Positions 17,145-25,575 of a stretch of 64,000 nucleotides of DNA are shown here, piece by piece. The first letter of the stretch is position 1. Each line of letters begins with the position of its first letter. The notes below the pieces were generated by a model. The model searched no databases. It was not told the DNA's origin and worked only from the letters and a program-made list of their open reading frames with translations. The translations under genes and the position numbers were made by a program. This stretch comes from JBMOGA01 sp049318625 (GTDB lineage Bacteria; Pseudomonadota; Alphaproteobacteria; Rhizobiales; Hyphomicrobiaceae): NCBI GenBank assembly GCA_049318625.1, contig JBMOGA010000012.1, positions 28,636-92,635 on the forward strand, given 5' to 3'.

Positions 17145-18404
17145 ATGCGACGGTCGGGCGGCAGGTTTCTGACACTGGCGGTGATGGTATTGGCGCTGCT
17201 GCCGTGGTCGCAGCCGGCTGCCGCGCAGTTCTTCGATTTCTTCTCCTTCAACAACGCGCCGGTGCCGTCGGAGCGGGTGCGGCGCAAGGCACGTCCGGCG
17301 CAAGACGCCGCCGCGCCGCGCACGCAGAGCGCTCAAAAGACCGAGATGTCCGATCGCCGTCCCGAGGGCATCGTTCAGATCGTGGTTTCAATTCCAGATC
17401 AGCGAATGCACGTCTATACAGGCGGGGAGCGGTTCGCTTCGGCGCCGGTGTCTTCGGGCAAGCCCGGACACAGCACCCCCAAGGGGGTGTTCTCGATCCT
17501 GCAGAAGCGCCGGTTCCACCGCTCGAACATCTACTCGGGCGCACCGATGCCGTTCATGCAGCGGCTGACTTGGTCGGGCGTGGCCCTGCACGCGGGCGCG
17601 CTGCCCGGCTACCCGGCCTCGCACGGTTGCATCCGGTTGCCGCACAGCTTCGCCGAAAGCCTCTTCAAGGTAACGTCGGCCGGCGCGCGCGTGATCGTCA
17701 CCGATGGCCTGATCGCACCGGTCACGATCACGCACGCGAACCTGCCGGTGTACCGCGCCCCGGCGCTGACCGACCGTCGGGGGCAGTTGGCGCCTTTGGC
17801 GATGCCGGGACACAGTGAGGCCGAGGCGCTTATGGCCGCGCTTCGCGACGGCAACGGCGCCGGGGGCGATCCCATCGGGGCGTTGGCCCAGGCGGCGGTG
17901 GAGGAGAGTGCCGAGGAGGAGGCGGACGAACCCGGTCCGCTCGAGCGGGCGCTCCTGAAACAGCAACCGGTCACGGTTTTCGTCAGCCGGCGCACTGGCA
18001 AGGTCTACGTGCGTCAGGGTTACGAGCCGTTGTTCTCCGCAGACATCGAAATCAGAGAGAGGGACCGCCCGCTCGGCACGCACGTCTTGACGGTGATGGA
18101 ACGGGATGCGCAGGGCCAGGGCTTGGTTTGGAATGCCATGACCCTGCCGGCCGAGCCCGCGACCAGGGTCCAGGTCGCCGATTCCCGGCGGCGCTCGCCG
18201 AGCGATGCGGCGGTGGTGGCGGCGGCCGCGGCGGCCGCGGAGGACGTGACGGCGGCCAACGCTCTCGATCGCCTCGTCTGGCCGGCGGAACTGACGGAGT
18301 TGATCGGCCCGCTGCTGATGCCCGGGTCGTCGGTCCTGATCTCGGATCAGGGTCTCGGCCGGGAGACCGGAAAGCACACGGACTTCATCGTGCTCACGCA
18401 GTGA
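17145..18404 (+). CDS. L,D-transpeptidase (YkuD family)
   Basis: A 419-residue exported enzyme. The signal peptide ends in QPAAAQFF (about residue 28). The YkuD domain spans about residues 75-205, with the catalytic signature HAGALPGYPASHGCIRLP holding the active-site His and Cys. The family makes 3-3 crosslinks in peptidoglycan or attaches proteins to it. A second region of about 130 residues (VTVFVSRRTGKVYVRQGYEPLF...) looks like a degenerate repeat of the same fold without the catalytic motif. GAGGG precedes the ATG. Together with the LysM/LytM gene it forms a cell-wall pair. Confidence 0.9.
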   Translation: MRRSGGRFLTLAVMVLALLPWSQPAAAQFFDFFSFNNAPVPSERVRRKARPAQDAAAPRTQSAQKTEMSDRRPEGIVQIVVSIPDQRMHVYTGGERFASAPVSSGKPGHSTPKGVFSILQKRRFHRSNIYSGAPMPFMQRLTWSGVALHAGALPGYPASHGCIRLPHSFAESLFKVTSAGARVIVTDGLIAPVTITHANLPVYRAPALTDRRGQLAPLAMPGHSEAEALMAALRDGNGAGGDPIGALAQAAVEESAEEEADEPGPLERALLKQQPVTVFVSRRTGKVYVRQGYEPLFSADIEIRERDRPLGTHVLTVMERDAQGQGLVWNAMTLPAEPATRVQVADSRRRSPSDAAVVAAAAAAAEDVTAANALDRLVWPAELTELIGPLLMPGSSVLISDQGLGRETGKHTDFIVLTQ

Positions 18405-18410
18405 GCGGCT

Positions 18411-19286
18411 TCAATCGGTCTTGAGGTGCTGGCCGAGACGGCCGGCGAGGTCTTGGATGTACTGCGAGGCGACACGGCCCGAGCGCCCGCCACGCGTCAT
18501 GCTCCATTCCAATGCATCGCGCACCAGAACGGCGTCGTCGATGCGCAGACCGTGATAGGCGACATAGCCGCGGATCATGTCCAAGTACTGATCCTGGGTG
18601 CCGTTGTGGAAGCCGAGCCACAGGCCGAAGCGGTCGGACAGGGACACTTTCTCTTCGACCGCCTCCGACGGATTGATCGCCGTCGAGCGCTCATTCTCCA
18701 TCATATCGCGGGGCATCAGGTGGCGGCGGTTGGAGGTGGCGTAGAACACGACGTTCTCGGGCCGTCCTTCGATGCCGCCTTCGAGCACGGCCTTCAGGGA
18801 CTTGTAGGAGGTGTCGTCGCGGTCGAACGAGAGGTCGTCGCAAAACACGATGAAGCGATGACGGCTGTCGCGCATCATCTGAAGGCAGTGGGGCAGGCTG
18901 GCGATGTCCTCGCGGTGGATCTCGACCAGCTTGAGGTCGTGGCCGGCCTTGCGAGCGGCGAGGCCGCGGCGAACCTCGGCATGCGCCGCCTTGACGAGCG
19001 AGGACTTGCCCATGCCGCGGGCACCCCAGAGCAGCGCATTGTTGGCCGGCAGGCCATCGGCGAACCGGCGGGTGTTGTCGAGCAACTGGTCGGCGGCGTG
19101 ATCGACGCCCTTGAGCAGCGCCAGCGGCACGCGGTTGACCTGTCGCACCGGGAGAAAGGCGGGCGGCTCGGCCTGCCAGACGAACGCCTCGGCGACATCG
19201 AGATCGGGGGCGGTCGGCGGTGGTGGCGCCAGGCGCTCCAGGGCGGCGGCGATGCGGGCGAGCAGGTCGTTCTCGGAAGGGGACAT
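18411..19286 (-). CDS. DUF815 AAA+ ATPase
   Basis: A 291-residue AAA+ protein of the DUF815 family. Walker A is GARGMGKSSLVKA (about residues 89-101), Walker B is FIVFCDDLSF (about 143-152) and the sensor-like segment is VVFYATSNRRHL. The rest is typical for the family (GFHNGTQDQYLDMIRGYV near the end). No membrane segment or signal is seen. In many alphaproteobacteria it is encoded next to yajC-secDF, as it almost is here. Its cellular role is not established. It is convergent with the L,D-transpeptidase gene, six bases apart. Confidence 0.9.
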   Translation of the reverse strand: MSPSENDLLARIAAALERLAPPPPTAPDLDVAEAFVWQAEPPAFLPVRQVNRVPLALLKGVDHAADQLLDNTRRFADGLPANNALLWGARGMGKSSLVKAAHAEVRRGLAARKAGHDLKLVEIHREDIASLPHCLQMMRDSRHRFIVFCDDLSFDRDDTSYKSLKAVLEGGIEGRPENVVFYATSNRRHLMPRDMMENERSTAINPSEAVEEKVSLSDRFGLWLGFHNGTQDQYLDMIRGYVAYHGLRIDDAVLVRDALEWSMTRGGRSGRVASQYIQDLAGRLGQHLKTD

Positions 19287-19393
19287 GGAGCGGGCCTAAA
19301 GGGGATCTGGGAAGCGGGTGTCTATAGACGAGCCGGGCGCAGGCGTCATCCGGCGGCAGTGCAGGTCGGCCGGGCGCTGGCGTGCGGCTTGCG

Positions 19394-20365
19394 TCATCCA
19401 TACAACCCGACGAGGCGCCGGGTTTCGCCGCCGAGGCCTTCCTTGAAGCGCTTGACGCCGGCGGCACTGTCGTCGTTGACGCCGCCGAGGTCGAGGTCGG
19501 TCACGCCGCGGTCCTTGAGCAGCAGCATGGCGAGCCATAGCAGCCGATGATGCGCGCCCTGCTTGCGTCCGCCGCCCGTGGTCCAGCCGGCCTGGTAGGT
19601 CGCCGACGTGCCGTGGACGAGGATCAGCACGGCCGCGATCTGGCCTTTCTCGCCGTTGGCAATGAGCAGGATCGCTTCGCGGCGCGGCGCCATGAAGTCG
19701 ATCAGGGTCGCCAGCATCCGCGCCGTCGGTCCGGCGTACTGCTTTTCGATGCGGTCGGCTTCGTAGGCGGCGAGAAAGGCGGCGCGCGTGGCGAGATCGC
19801 GGTCCTCGACGACGGCTACCGCATTTCGCTCGGCCTTCGACAGGGCGTTGCGCCATTTGCCGGCGAGATTGGCGCGCAGTTCTGGGATCGGCGCCGTCAG
19901 GTCGACCCATAGGGTCTCGTAGCCCTCGACTGCGGGATTACGCACGAAACCCTGGCGCGCGAGCATGGTGCGGTTGACTTCGGTATCGGGCAGCTCGGGC
20001 AGGATGCGGCGCTTGCGGCCGAGCCGGCGCGGGAACTGGCGGGCGATCTCGCCGAAGAAGGCCGCGACGTGCCCCGGCGCGCCGAAGCCGTCCAGCCACA
20101 GAGGGCCGCGGTCGAGCGTCACGGCATGAATGAGCCTCCAGAACAGGCCGACCTCGCCGAGTTGCACGAGGCCCGCGGGCTCGCCGTCGATATGGATGAT
20201 GCCATGGCGCGCGCCGAGCTGGCGGGTGGCCCGGGTCGCCTGGGCGTAGGCGTAGTGCTGAAGCAGGTTCGAGCGCCGGATCCGACGCAGCATGCTGTCC
20301 CAATCGCCGCGGCGGCGGGGGCTCCAATCGATCGTGCAGGCGACCTCGGAGGACAGCTTTTGCAT
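19394..20365 (-). CDS. FemAB/GNAT-fold acyltransferase
   Basis: A 323-residue protein with the tandem GNAT fold of FemAB/FemX proteins. An N-terminal half (LLQHYAYAQATR..., GEPAGLVQLGEV) is followed by GKWRNALSKAERN and a second GNAT half (AAVLILVHGTSATYQAGWTTGGGRKQGAHHRLLWLAM...DLDLGG). Known members transfer amino acids from tRNA to lipid II, or acyl groups. In Gram-negatives the acceptor is usually unknown. The ATG at 20365 starts just before the fold. A start at 20470 would add 35 non-domain residues. Confidence 0.82.
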   Translation of the reverse strand: MQKLSSEVACTIDWSPRRRGDWDSMLRRIRRSNLLQHYAYAQATRATRQLGARHGIIHIDGEPAGLVQLGEVGLFWRLIHAVTLDRGPLWLDGFGAPGHVAAFFGEIARQFPRRLGRKRRILPELPDTEVNRTMLARQGFVRNPAVEGYETLWVDLTAPIPELRANLAGKWRNALSKAERNAVAVVEDRDLATRAAFLAAYEADRIEKQYAGPTARMLATLIDFMAPRREAILLIANGEKGQIAAVLILVHGTSATYQAGWTTGGGRKQGAHHRLLWLAMLLLKDRGVTDLDLGGVNDDSAAGVKRFKEGLGGETRRLVGLYG

Positions 20366-20505
20366 CGTTCCAGAAGACGGGGAGGGGGTTGCGGCTTCGA
20401 CCGGGTGTGGCTTTACAAGGTTTTGGCGGCGATCGCGCGTGCAACCCGGGGGGTATCCCCAGGCGAGCACCGCCTTTCAGCTGTGCGGCCACCCCAGCGC
20501 CGCTG

Positions 20506-20533
20506 TTGCAAACCGGCATCGAGCCTCTATAGT
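20506..20533 (+). promoter_or_regulatory. Sigma70-like promoter for yajC-secD-secF
   Basis: TTGCAA (20506-20511) and TATAGT (20528-20533) are separated by 16 bases; the -10 matches consensus at 5 of 6 positions. Transcription would start near 20540, about 100 bases before the yajC ATG. It is the only good pair I see in the 276-base gap between the FemAB-like gene and yajC. Confidence 0.5.
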
Positions 20534-20641
20534 CCCGGCCACATTGCGGGCCAAGAGCCGGGTGGCGATCGTCGTTGCCCGTTTCTTCGGCTCGCCTAAT
20601 CCAGTTGAGCGGGCGTCCGCTCGAGACGGGGCAATCCTTCG

Positions 20642-20974
20642 ATGTTGATCACACCGGCCTTCGCACAGACTGGCGCTCCGGGCGGCAGCGATTTCTTCAT
20701 TCAGCTCGTGCCCATTCTGCTGATGTTCGTCATCTTCTACTTCCTGCTGTTCCGGCCTCAGCAGCAGCGGGCGAAGATGCACCGCGACATGGTCGCCAAC
20801 CTGAAGCGCGGCGACACCGTGGTGACGTCCGGCGGCATCATCGCCAAGGTGACACGCGTCAAGGACGATGCCGAAATCGAGGTCGAGATCGCCGAGAACA
20901 CCCGGATCCGCTTGGTGCGTGCGACGGTGGCCGAAGTGCGCGCCAAGGGCGAGCCTGTCAAGGAAAGCACCTGA
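20642..20974 (+). CDS. yajC: Preprotein translocase accessory subunit YajC
   Basis: YajC is a small inner-membrane partner of SecDF-YidC at the SecYEG channel. The 110-residue protein has one membrane helix (FFIQLVPILLMFVIFYFLLF, about residues 18-37). The conserved RPQQQRAKMHRDMVANLKRGDTVVTSGGIIAKV follows on the cytoplasmic side. It is the first gene of the yajC-secD-secF run, 77 bases before secD. Confidence 0.96.
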   Translation: MLITPAFAQTGAPGGSDFFIQLVPILLMFVIFYFLLFRPQQQRAKMHRDMVANLKRGDTVVTSGGIIAKVTRVKDDAEIEVEIAENTRIRLVRATVAEVRAKGEPVKEST

Positions 20975-21051
20975 TCCGGCTTTCCGCCCGGTGGTACGGC
21001 CGCTGCGGCGGCATGCCACGCCACAGCGCTTGATGTGAGGTCATTGCCTCG

Positions 21052-22674
21052 ATGCTGCAGTTCTCGAAGTTCAAGATCCTGTCGATCCTGGCGATCTGCC
21101 TCGTCGGGCTGCTGCTGTGTCTGCCGAATTTCATGTCGAAAGAGACGCTGCAGGCTTGGCCGTCGTGGTTGCCGAAGCGGCAGCTGGCGCTGGGGCTCGA
21201 TCTGCGCGGCGGCGCTCACCTCCTGCTCGAACTCGACAGTGCCGAAGTCCGCAAGGATTGGCTCGAGAACCTGCGCGACGATGCGCGCCGGCGCTTGCGC
21301 GAAGCGAAGGTCGGCTTCAGCGGGCTGACGGTGACGGCAACGGCGGTGCAGGTCCGTCTCAGCGACGCGGGGCAGCGAGAAGCGGCGCTGAAAGAGCTGC
21401 GCGGCATGGTGCAGACGATCGGCACGCCGGTGTTCGGATCGTCCGGCACCGACATCGCGGTTCAGGCCGGCGACGGCGGGCTATTGACGGTGACGCTGAC
21501 CGACCAGGGCATTCAACATCGCATCACCAACGCCGTGGCGGCGGCGATCGAAACGGTGCGCCGGCGCATCGACACTCTCGGCACTGCGGAGGCGAGCGTC
21601 GTGCGCCAGGGCGCCGACCGCATTCTCGTGCAGTTCCCCGGGCTTCAGGACACGACCGAACTCAAGAACCTGATCGGCAAGACGGCGCGCCTGACATTCC
21701 ATGAGGTGCACGCGGACTATTCGGCGGAGCCCGGGCGGCCGCGGCCGCCGGGCTTCAAGGCCTATCCGTCGATCGAGGGTGGCCGCGTGCAGGCCGGACA
21801 GCTGCTGCTGCTGCGCGAGACGCCGGTGGTGCGCGGCGACGAGCTGACCGACGCCCAGCCGGGTTTCGACCAGCGGACCCAGGAGCCGATCATCTCGTTC
21901 CGCTTCAATCAGGCGGGGGCGCGGAAATTCGGCAAGTTCACGCAGGAGAACGTGGGCAGGCCATTTGCCATCGTGCTCGACGAGCAGGTGGTCTCGGCGC
22001 CGGTGATCCGCGATGCCATTCTCGGTGGCAACGGTCAGATCTCGGGCGGGTTCACGGTCGAGGCGGCCAACACGCTCGCCGTGCAGCTGCGCTCGGGCGC
22101 GCTGCCCGCCAAGCTCACCATTGTCGAGGAGCGCACGGTCGGACCATCGCTCGGCGCCGACAGCATCGAGGCGGGCAAACTCGCCGGCATCATCGGTGCG
22201 ATCGCGACGATCGTGCTGACGGTGCTGGCCTACGGCACCTTCGGTATTCTGGCCAGCGTCGGGCTCGTGGTGCACGGCTTGATGACGGTCGCGCTGATGA
22301 GCCTGATCGGCTCGACGCTGACGCTGCCCGGTATCGCGGGCCTGGTGCTCGGCGTGGCGATGGCGGTCGACGCCAACGTGCTGATCTTCGAGCGCATCCG
22401 AGAAGAACTACGGGCCGGCAAGCCGGGGATCACCGCCATCGATGCGGGGTTCCAGCGCGCCTTCATCACCATCGCGGACTCGCAGCTGACCACGCTCGCC
22501 TGCGCCGCCGTCATGTTCTGGTTGGGCTCCGGCCCCATCCGCGGGTTCGCCGTAACGCTGACACTCGGCATCGTGACATCGATCTTCGCATCGGTGACGG
22601 TGGTGCGGCTGCTCATCCATTTCTGGCTCCAGGCGAACACGAAGGCCCGGCGCAAGATCGAAGTGCCGGTTTGA
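21052..22674 (+). CDS. secD: Protein translocase subunit SecD
   Basis: SecD uses the proton gradient to complete protein export. The 540-residue protein has the first membrane helix (about residues 9-27), the LGLDLRGGAHLLLELD signature (about 47-62), the large periplasmic P1 region and five C-terminal helices. These include VLGVAMAVDANVLIFERIREE, which carries the conserved Asp of the D4 motif. It is a separate SecD, not a SecDF fusion. SecF starts 9 bases after the stop. Confidence 0.97.
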   Translation: MLQFSKFKILSILAICLVGLLLCLPNFMSKETLQAWPSWLPKRQLALGLDLRGGAHLLLELDSAEVRKDWLENLRDDARRRLREAKVGFSGLTVTATAVQVRLSDAGQREAALKELRGMVQTIGTPVFGSSGTDIAVQAGDGGLLTVTLTDQGIQHRITNAVAAAIETVRRRIDTLGTAEASVVRQGADRILVQFPGLQDTTELKNLIGKTARLTFHEVHADYSAEPGRPRPPGFKAYPSIEGGRVQAGQLLLLRETPVVRGDELTDAQPGFDQRTQEPIISFRFNQAGARKFGKFTQENVGRPFAIVLDEQVVSAPVIRDAILGGNGQISGGFTVEAANTLAVQLRSGALPAKLTIVEERTVGPSLGADSIEAGKLAGIIGAIATIVLTVLAYGTFGILASVGLVVHGLMTVALMSLIGSTLTLPGIAGLVLGVAMAVDANVLIFERIREELRAGKPGITAIDAGFQRAFITIADSQLTTLACAAVMFWLGSGPIRGFAVTLTLGIVTSIFASVTVVRLLIHFWLQANTKARRKIEVPV

Positions 22675-22683
22675 GGACGCACC

Positions 22684-23649
22684 ATGCAATTCCTGCCCAA
22701 TTTCAAAGGGTTCGACTTCTTCCCGCATGATCTTCGCCTGCCGTTCATGAGCTATGCGCGGCTGTGCATCTCGTTGTCGATCATCGGTATCGTGCTGTCG
22801 CTCGCCATCTTCCTGGTGCGCGGCCTCAACTATGGCGTCGACTTCAAGGGCGGCTCGCTGATCGAAGTGCAGGTCAAGAGCGGCGGGGCGGCCGACGTCG
22901 GCCGGATGCGCGAGACGTTGAACGGTCTCGGGCTCGGTGGCGTCCAGATCCAGCAGTTCGGGGCGCCCTCCGACGTGCTGATCCGGGTCGAGCAGCAGCC
23001 GGGCGGTGACAAGGAGCAGCAGGCGGCGTTGCAGAAGGTGGTCGGCGCGCTGGGGGCCGACTATGTCCAGCGGCGCGTCGAGGTGGTCGGTCCGGCGGTG
23101 TCGGCCGAACTGCGGACCACGGGTTTCATCGCGGTATGCGCGGGGCTGCTCGCGATCGTCGCCTACGTGTGGTTCCGGTTCGAGTGGCAGTTCGCGGTCG
23201 GTGCGGTGTTGGCGCTGTGCCACGACGTGATGTTGACGGTCGGTCTGTTCTCGCTGTTCCAGCTCGAGTTCGACCTGTCGATCGTGGCGGCGCTGCTGAC
23301 CATTCTCGGCTACTCGGTCAACGACACGGTGGTGGTGTCGGACCGCATCCGCGAGAACTTGCGCAAGTTCAAGAAGATGCCACTCGGCGAGCTGCTCAAC
23401 TTGTCGATCAACGAGACGCTGTCGCGGACGATCCTGACGGGCTGCACCACAATCGTCGTGCTGCTGGCGCTGTACATCTTCGGCGGCGAGGTGATCCGTA
23501 ATTTCAACTTCGCCATGTTGTTCGGCGTGATCGTCGGCACCTATTCGTCGATCTTCATCGCAGCTCCGCTGCTCGGCTATCTCGGGGTCAAGCGCGACAG
23601 CGTGGCGCCACCGGTGGTGGGTGACGCGGCTTCGGCGAAGAAGGCCTGA
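22684..23649 (+). CDS. secF: Protein translocase subunit SecF
   Basis: Partner of SecD in the SecDF export motor. The 321 residues show the first helix (about 25-46), GVDFKGGSLIEV, a short periplasmic domain and the five-helix RND-type bundle with ILGYSVNDTVVVSDRIREN. It starts 9 bases after secD, and the operon continues into the Mth938-like gene. Confidence 0.97.
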   Translation: MQFLPNFKGFDFFPHDLRLPFMSYARLCISLSIIGIVLSLAIFLVRGLNYGVDFKGGSLIEVQVKSGGAADVGRMRETLNGLGLGGVQIQQFGAPSDVLIRVEQQPGGDKEQQAALQKVVGALGADYVQRRVEVVGPAVSAELRTTGFIAVCAGLLAIVAYVWFRFEWQFAVGAVLALCHDVMLTVGLFSLFQLEFDLSIVAALLTILGYSVNDTVVVSDRIRENLRKFKKMPLGELLNLSINETLSRTILTGCTTIVVLLALYIFGGEVIRNFNFAMLFGVIVGTYSSIFIAAPLLGYLGVKRDSVAPPVVGDAASAKKA

Positions 23650-23677
23650 CGACCGGCGCGAGGAAGGTCGAGAGCGG

Positions 23678-24055
23678 ATGGCCGACGTAACCGCGAGATA
23701 TCCCGGCCGGGCCCCGATCGACGCCTATGGCAACGGTGGATTTCGTTTCGCGGACATGAGCCATCGCGGCTCGATCCTGTGCCTGCCGAGCGGGATCTAC
23801 GCGTGGGACGCGGCCGACCCCGACCGGTTGACGCTGGCCGATTTCGCGGCGGCCTTACGCGAACTCGAAATGCCCGGGTTCCTGCTGCTGGGGACCGGGC
23901 GCACGCAGGTGTTCCCGGCGCTGGACATACGGCGGACGTTCGCCGATGCGAAGGTCGGCCTCGAGCCGATGGATACCGGCGCCGCGTGCCGGACCTACAA
24001 CGTGCTGCTCGCGGAGCGACGCCAGGTCGCCGCCGCGCTCATTGCTGTCGACTGA
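23678..24055 (+). CDS. Mth938/NDUFAF3-like protein
   Basis: A 125-residue single-domain Mth938 (DUF498) protein: YGNGGFRFADMSHRGSILCLPSGIYAWDA, then FLLLGTGRTQVFP and MDTGAACRTYNVLLAERRQVAAALIAV. The eukaryotic homologue is NDUFAF3, a complex I assembly factor. Residence next to secDF is a recurring arrangement in alphaproteobacteria. The ATG at 23678 has AGGAAGG upstream and begins at the family position; an earlier in-frame start overlaps secF. A role in complex I assembly is inferred from homology. Confidence 0.88.
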   Translation: MADVTARYPGRAPIDAYGNGGFRFADMSHRGSILCLPSGIYAWDAADPDRLTLADFAAALRELEMPGFLLLGTGRTQVFPALDIRRTFADAKVGLEPMDTGAACRTYNVLLAERRQVAAALIAVD

Positions 24056-24069
24056 TCGGAGGTCTGACG

Positions 24070-24672
24070 ATGGGATCGCTGCTGGACTCGCCCGGACGGG
24101 CTTTCGGACTCTCCGTCGCAATCGCGGCCGTCATCCTCTTGCTGTGGAAGGTGTCCGCCGGGCTCGATCCGATCGGCTTCATGGCCTATCTGCTGCGCTT
24201 CATCCACGTGTTCGCGGCGACGATCTGGCTCGGCCTCATCTGGTTCGTCAACTTCGTGCAATTGGCGGCGTTAGCGGAAGCGAGCCCCGAGGGCCGCGCG
24301 ACACTGATGAAGAGCGTGGTGCCGCGGGTTGCCCATGCGTTCCGCCACACCTCGCACCTGACCGTGCTGACGGGTGTCGTGCTGCTCATCTCGAGCGGGT
24401 ATCTCCTGGATCGGTACATCTTCACCACTGAAGTCTACGTGCCGCCGCTGCGTAATCTGTTGGTTTGGGGCGGCACCGTCGGCGGCCTGGTCATGTGGGG
24501 TCTCGTGCATTTCCGCATCTGGCCGAGCTTGCGCGTGGTTCTGGGCGAGACAGCCGGCGATGACGCCGCCAAGGAGCGCGCCCGGGCCATCATCAAGACG
24601 TCGGCGCGGATCAATCTCGTGCTGATGCTGCCGGTCACCGCGGTGATGATCGCGGCCGCCCACCTTTACTGA
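24070..24672 (+). CDS. Four-helix membrane protein, urate oxidase N-terminal (PuuD)-like
   Basis: A 200-residue inner-membrane protein with hydrophobic segments near residues 13-30, 36-60 (LLRFIHVFAATIWLGLIWFVNFVQ), 95-115 (LTVLTGVVLLISSGYLL), 130-148 and 178-197. The His in HVFAATIWLG and the paired His in FRHTSHLTVL are the kind of residues that hold haem in CopD/PuuD-like proteins. GGAGGT precedes the ATG. The next gene starts one base after its stop, so it is in the operon. Function is unknown; a redox or haem-linked role is a guess from fold type. Confidence 0.72.
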   Translation: MGSLLDSPGRAFGLSVAIAAVILLLWKVSAGLDPIGFMAYLLRFIHVFAATIWLGLIWFVNFVQLAALAEASPEGRATLMKSVVPRVAHAFRHTSHLTVLTGVVLLISSGYLLDRYIFTTEVYVPPLRNLLVWGGTVGGLVMWGLVHFRIWPSLRVVLGETAGDDAAKERARAIIKTSARINLVLMLPVTAVMIAAAHLY

Positions 24673-24673
24673 C

Positions 24674-25552
24674 ATGGCGGTGCCTGGCGCCGGTCCGTCG
24701 CCACCGCGCTCGGCCGACGAGGTCGTCGCTCTGGCGGCGCGCGCCTACGAGCGCGACCGGTATCTGACGGCGCTGCTGGCGCCTGCCGAGCACCGGGGCG
24801 GCCTGCTCGCCATCGCCGCGTTCGCGGGGGAGGTGGGGCGGATTCCGGCGACCGTCAGCGAGCCACTGCTCGGCGCGATCCGCCTGCAGTGGTGGCGCGA
24901 TACGGTCGACGCCTTCCCGGCCGGACTGCGATCCGGTCACCCGGTTGCCGATGCGCTCGGCGCCGCCCAGCGCCGCTATGGCCTGCCGGTCGGGCTTTTG
25001 CACGGCGTCATCGACGGGCAGGAGATCGGGTTGTCCGCCGACCCGCCAGCCGACGAGGCGGCTTTGCGTACCCATTTCGCCAAGACCGAGGGTGCGCTGT
25101 TCGAATTGGCGTCGCGGGTGCTGGCCGGCGAGGAACCACCGTGGGCGGTGCGAGAAGGGCTGCTCGCGGCGGGGCGGGCCTGTGGACTCGCTCGCCTGCT
25201 CGTCGAACTGCCGGCGCTGACGGCTGAGAGGCGTACACTCGTTCCGGAGACGACGCTGAAGGCTGCTGGGCTCTCGGCCGGTGCGCTTTATGACGGGCCA
25301 CCACGCCCAGCACTCGACGCCATTGTCGCCGCGATCGTCGGGGAGGCTCGGCGGGAGTTGTCGGCGGCTCGGGGGGCGTTGTCCTCGGCCGCACGGCCAT
25401 TCCGGCTGGCGGCGTTGCCGCTTGCCCTCGTTGAGCCCTATTTGGCGGTATCTCAAAGGGCGGGGCGGGATCCGCTTCTCACGGTCGCGGATCTCGTGCC
25501 GCTCACGCGTGTGGTGCGCCTGTTCTGGGCGCACTCGACGGGGCGGCTCTGA
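24674..25552 (+). CDS. Squalene/phytoene synthase-fold protein, NDUFAF6-like
   Basis: A 292-residue protein with the all-helical phytoene-synthase fold (RYLTALLAP, IRLQWWRDTVDAF, LASRVLAGEEP, GLARLLVELPAL). The Asp-rich motifs needed to bind prenyl diphosphates are not present: the first would fall near AFAGEVGRIP, which has no DxxxD. This is the pattern of NDUFAF6, a complex I assembly factor, rather than of a carotenoid or hopanoid enzyme. It starts one base after the preceding gene. Together with the Mth938-like gene it forms a putative complex I assembly pair next to secDF. Confidence 0.8.
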   Translation: MAVPGAGPSPPRSADEVVALAARAYERDRYLTALLAPAEHRGGLLAIAAFAGEVGRIPATVSEPLLGAIRLQWWRDTVDAFPAGLRSGHPVADALGAAQRRYGLPVGLLHGVIDGQEIGLSADPPADEAALRTHFAKTEGALFELASRVLAGEEPPWAVREGLLAAGRACGLARLLVELPALTAERRTLVPETTLKAAGLSAGALYDGPPRPALDAIVAAIVGEARRELSAARGALSSAARPFRLAALPLALVEPYLAVSQRAGRDPLLTVADLVPLTRVVRLFWAHSTGRL

Positions 25553-25575
25553 CCAGCCGCCGGTATGGGGGAGGC

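Noticed and set aside
24674..25552. Phytoene or squalene synthase of a carotenoid/hopanoid pathway
   Set aside because: Asp-rich substrate motifs are missing and no terpenoid genes are nearby; the NDUFAF6-like reading fits better.
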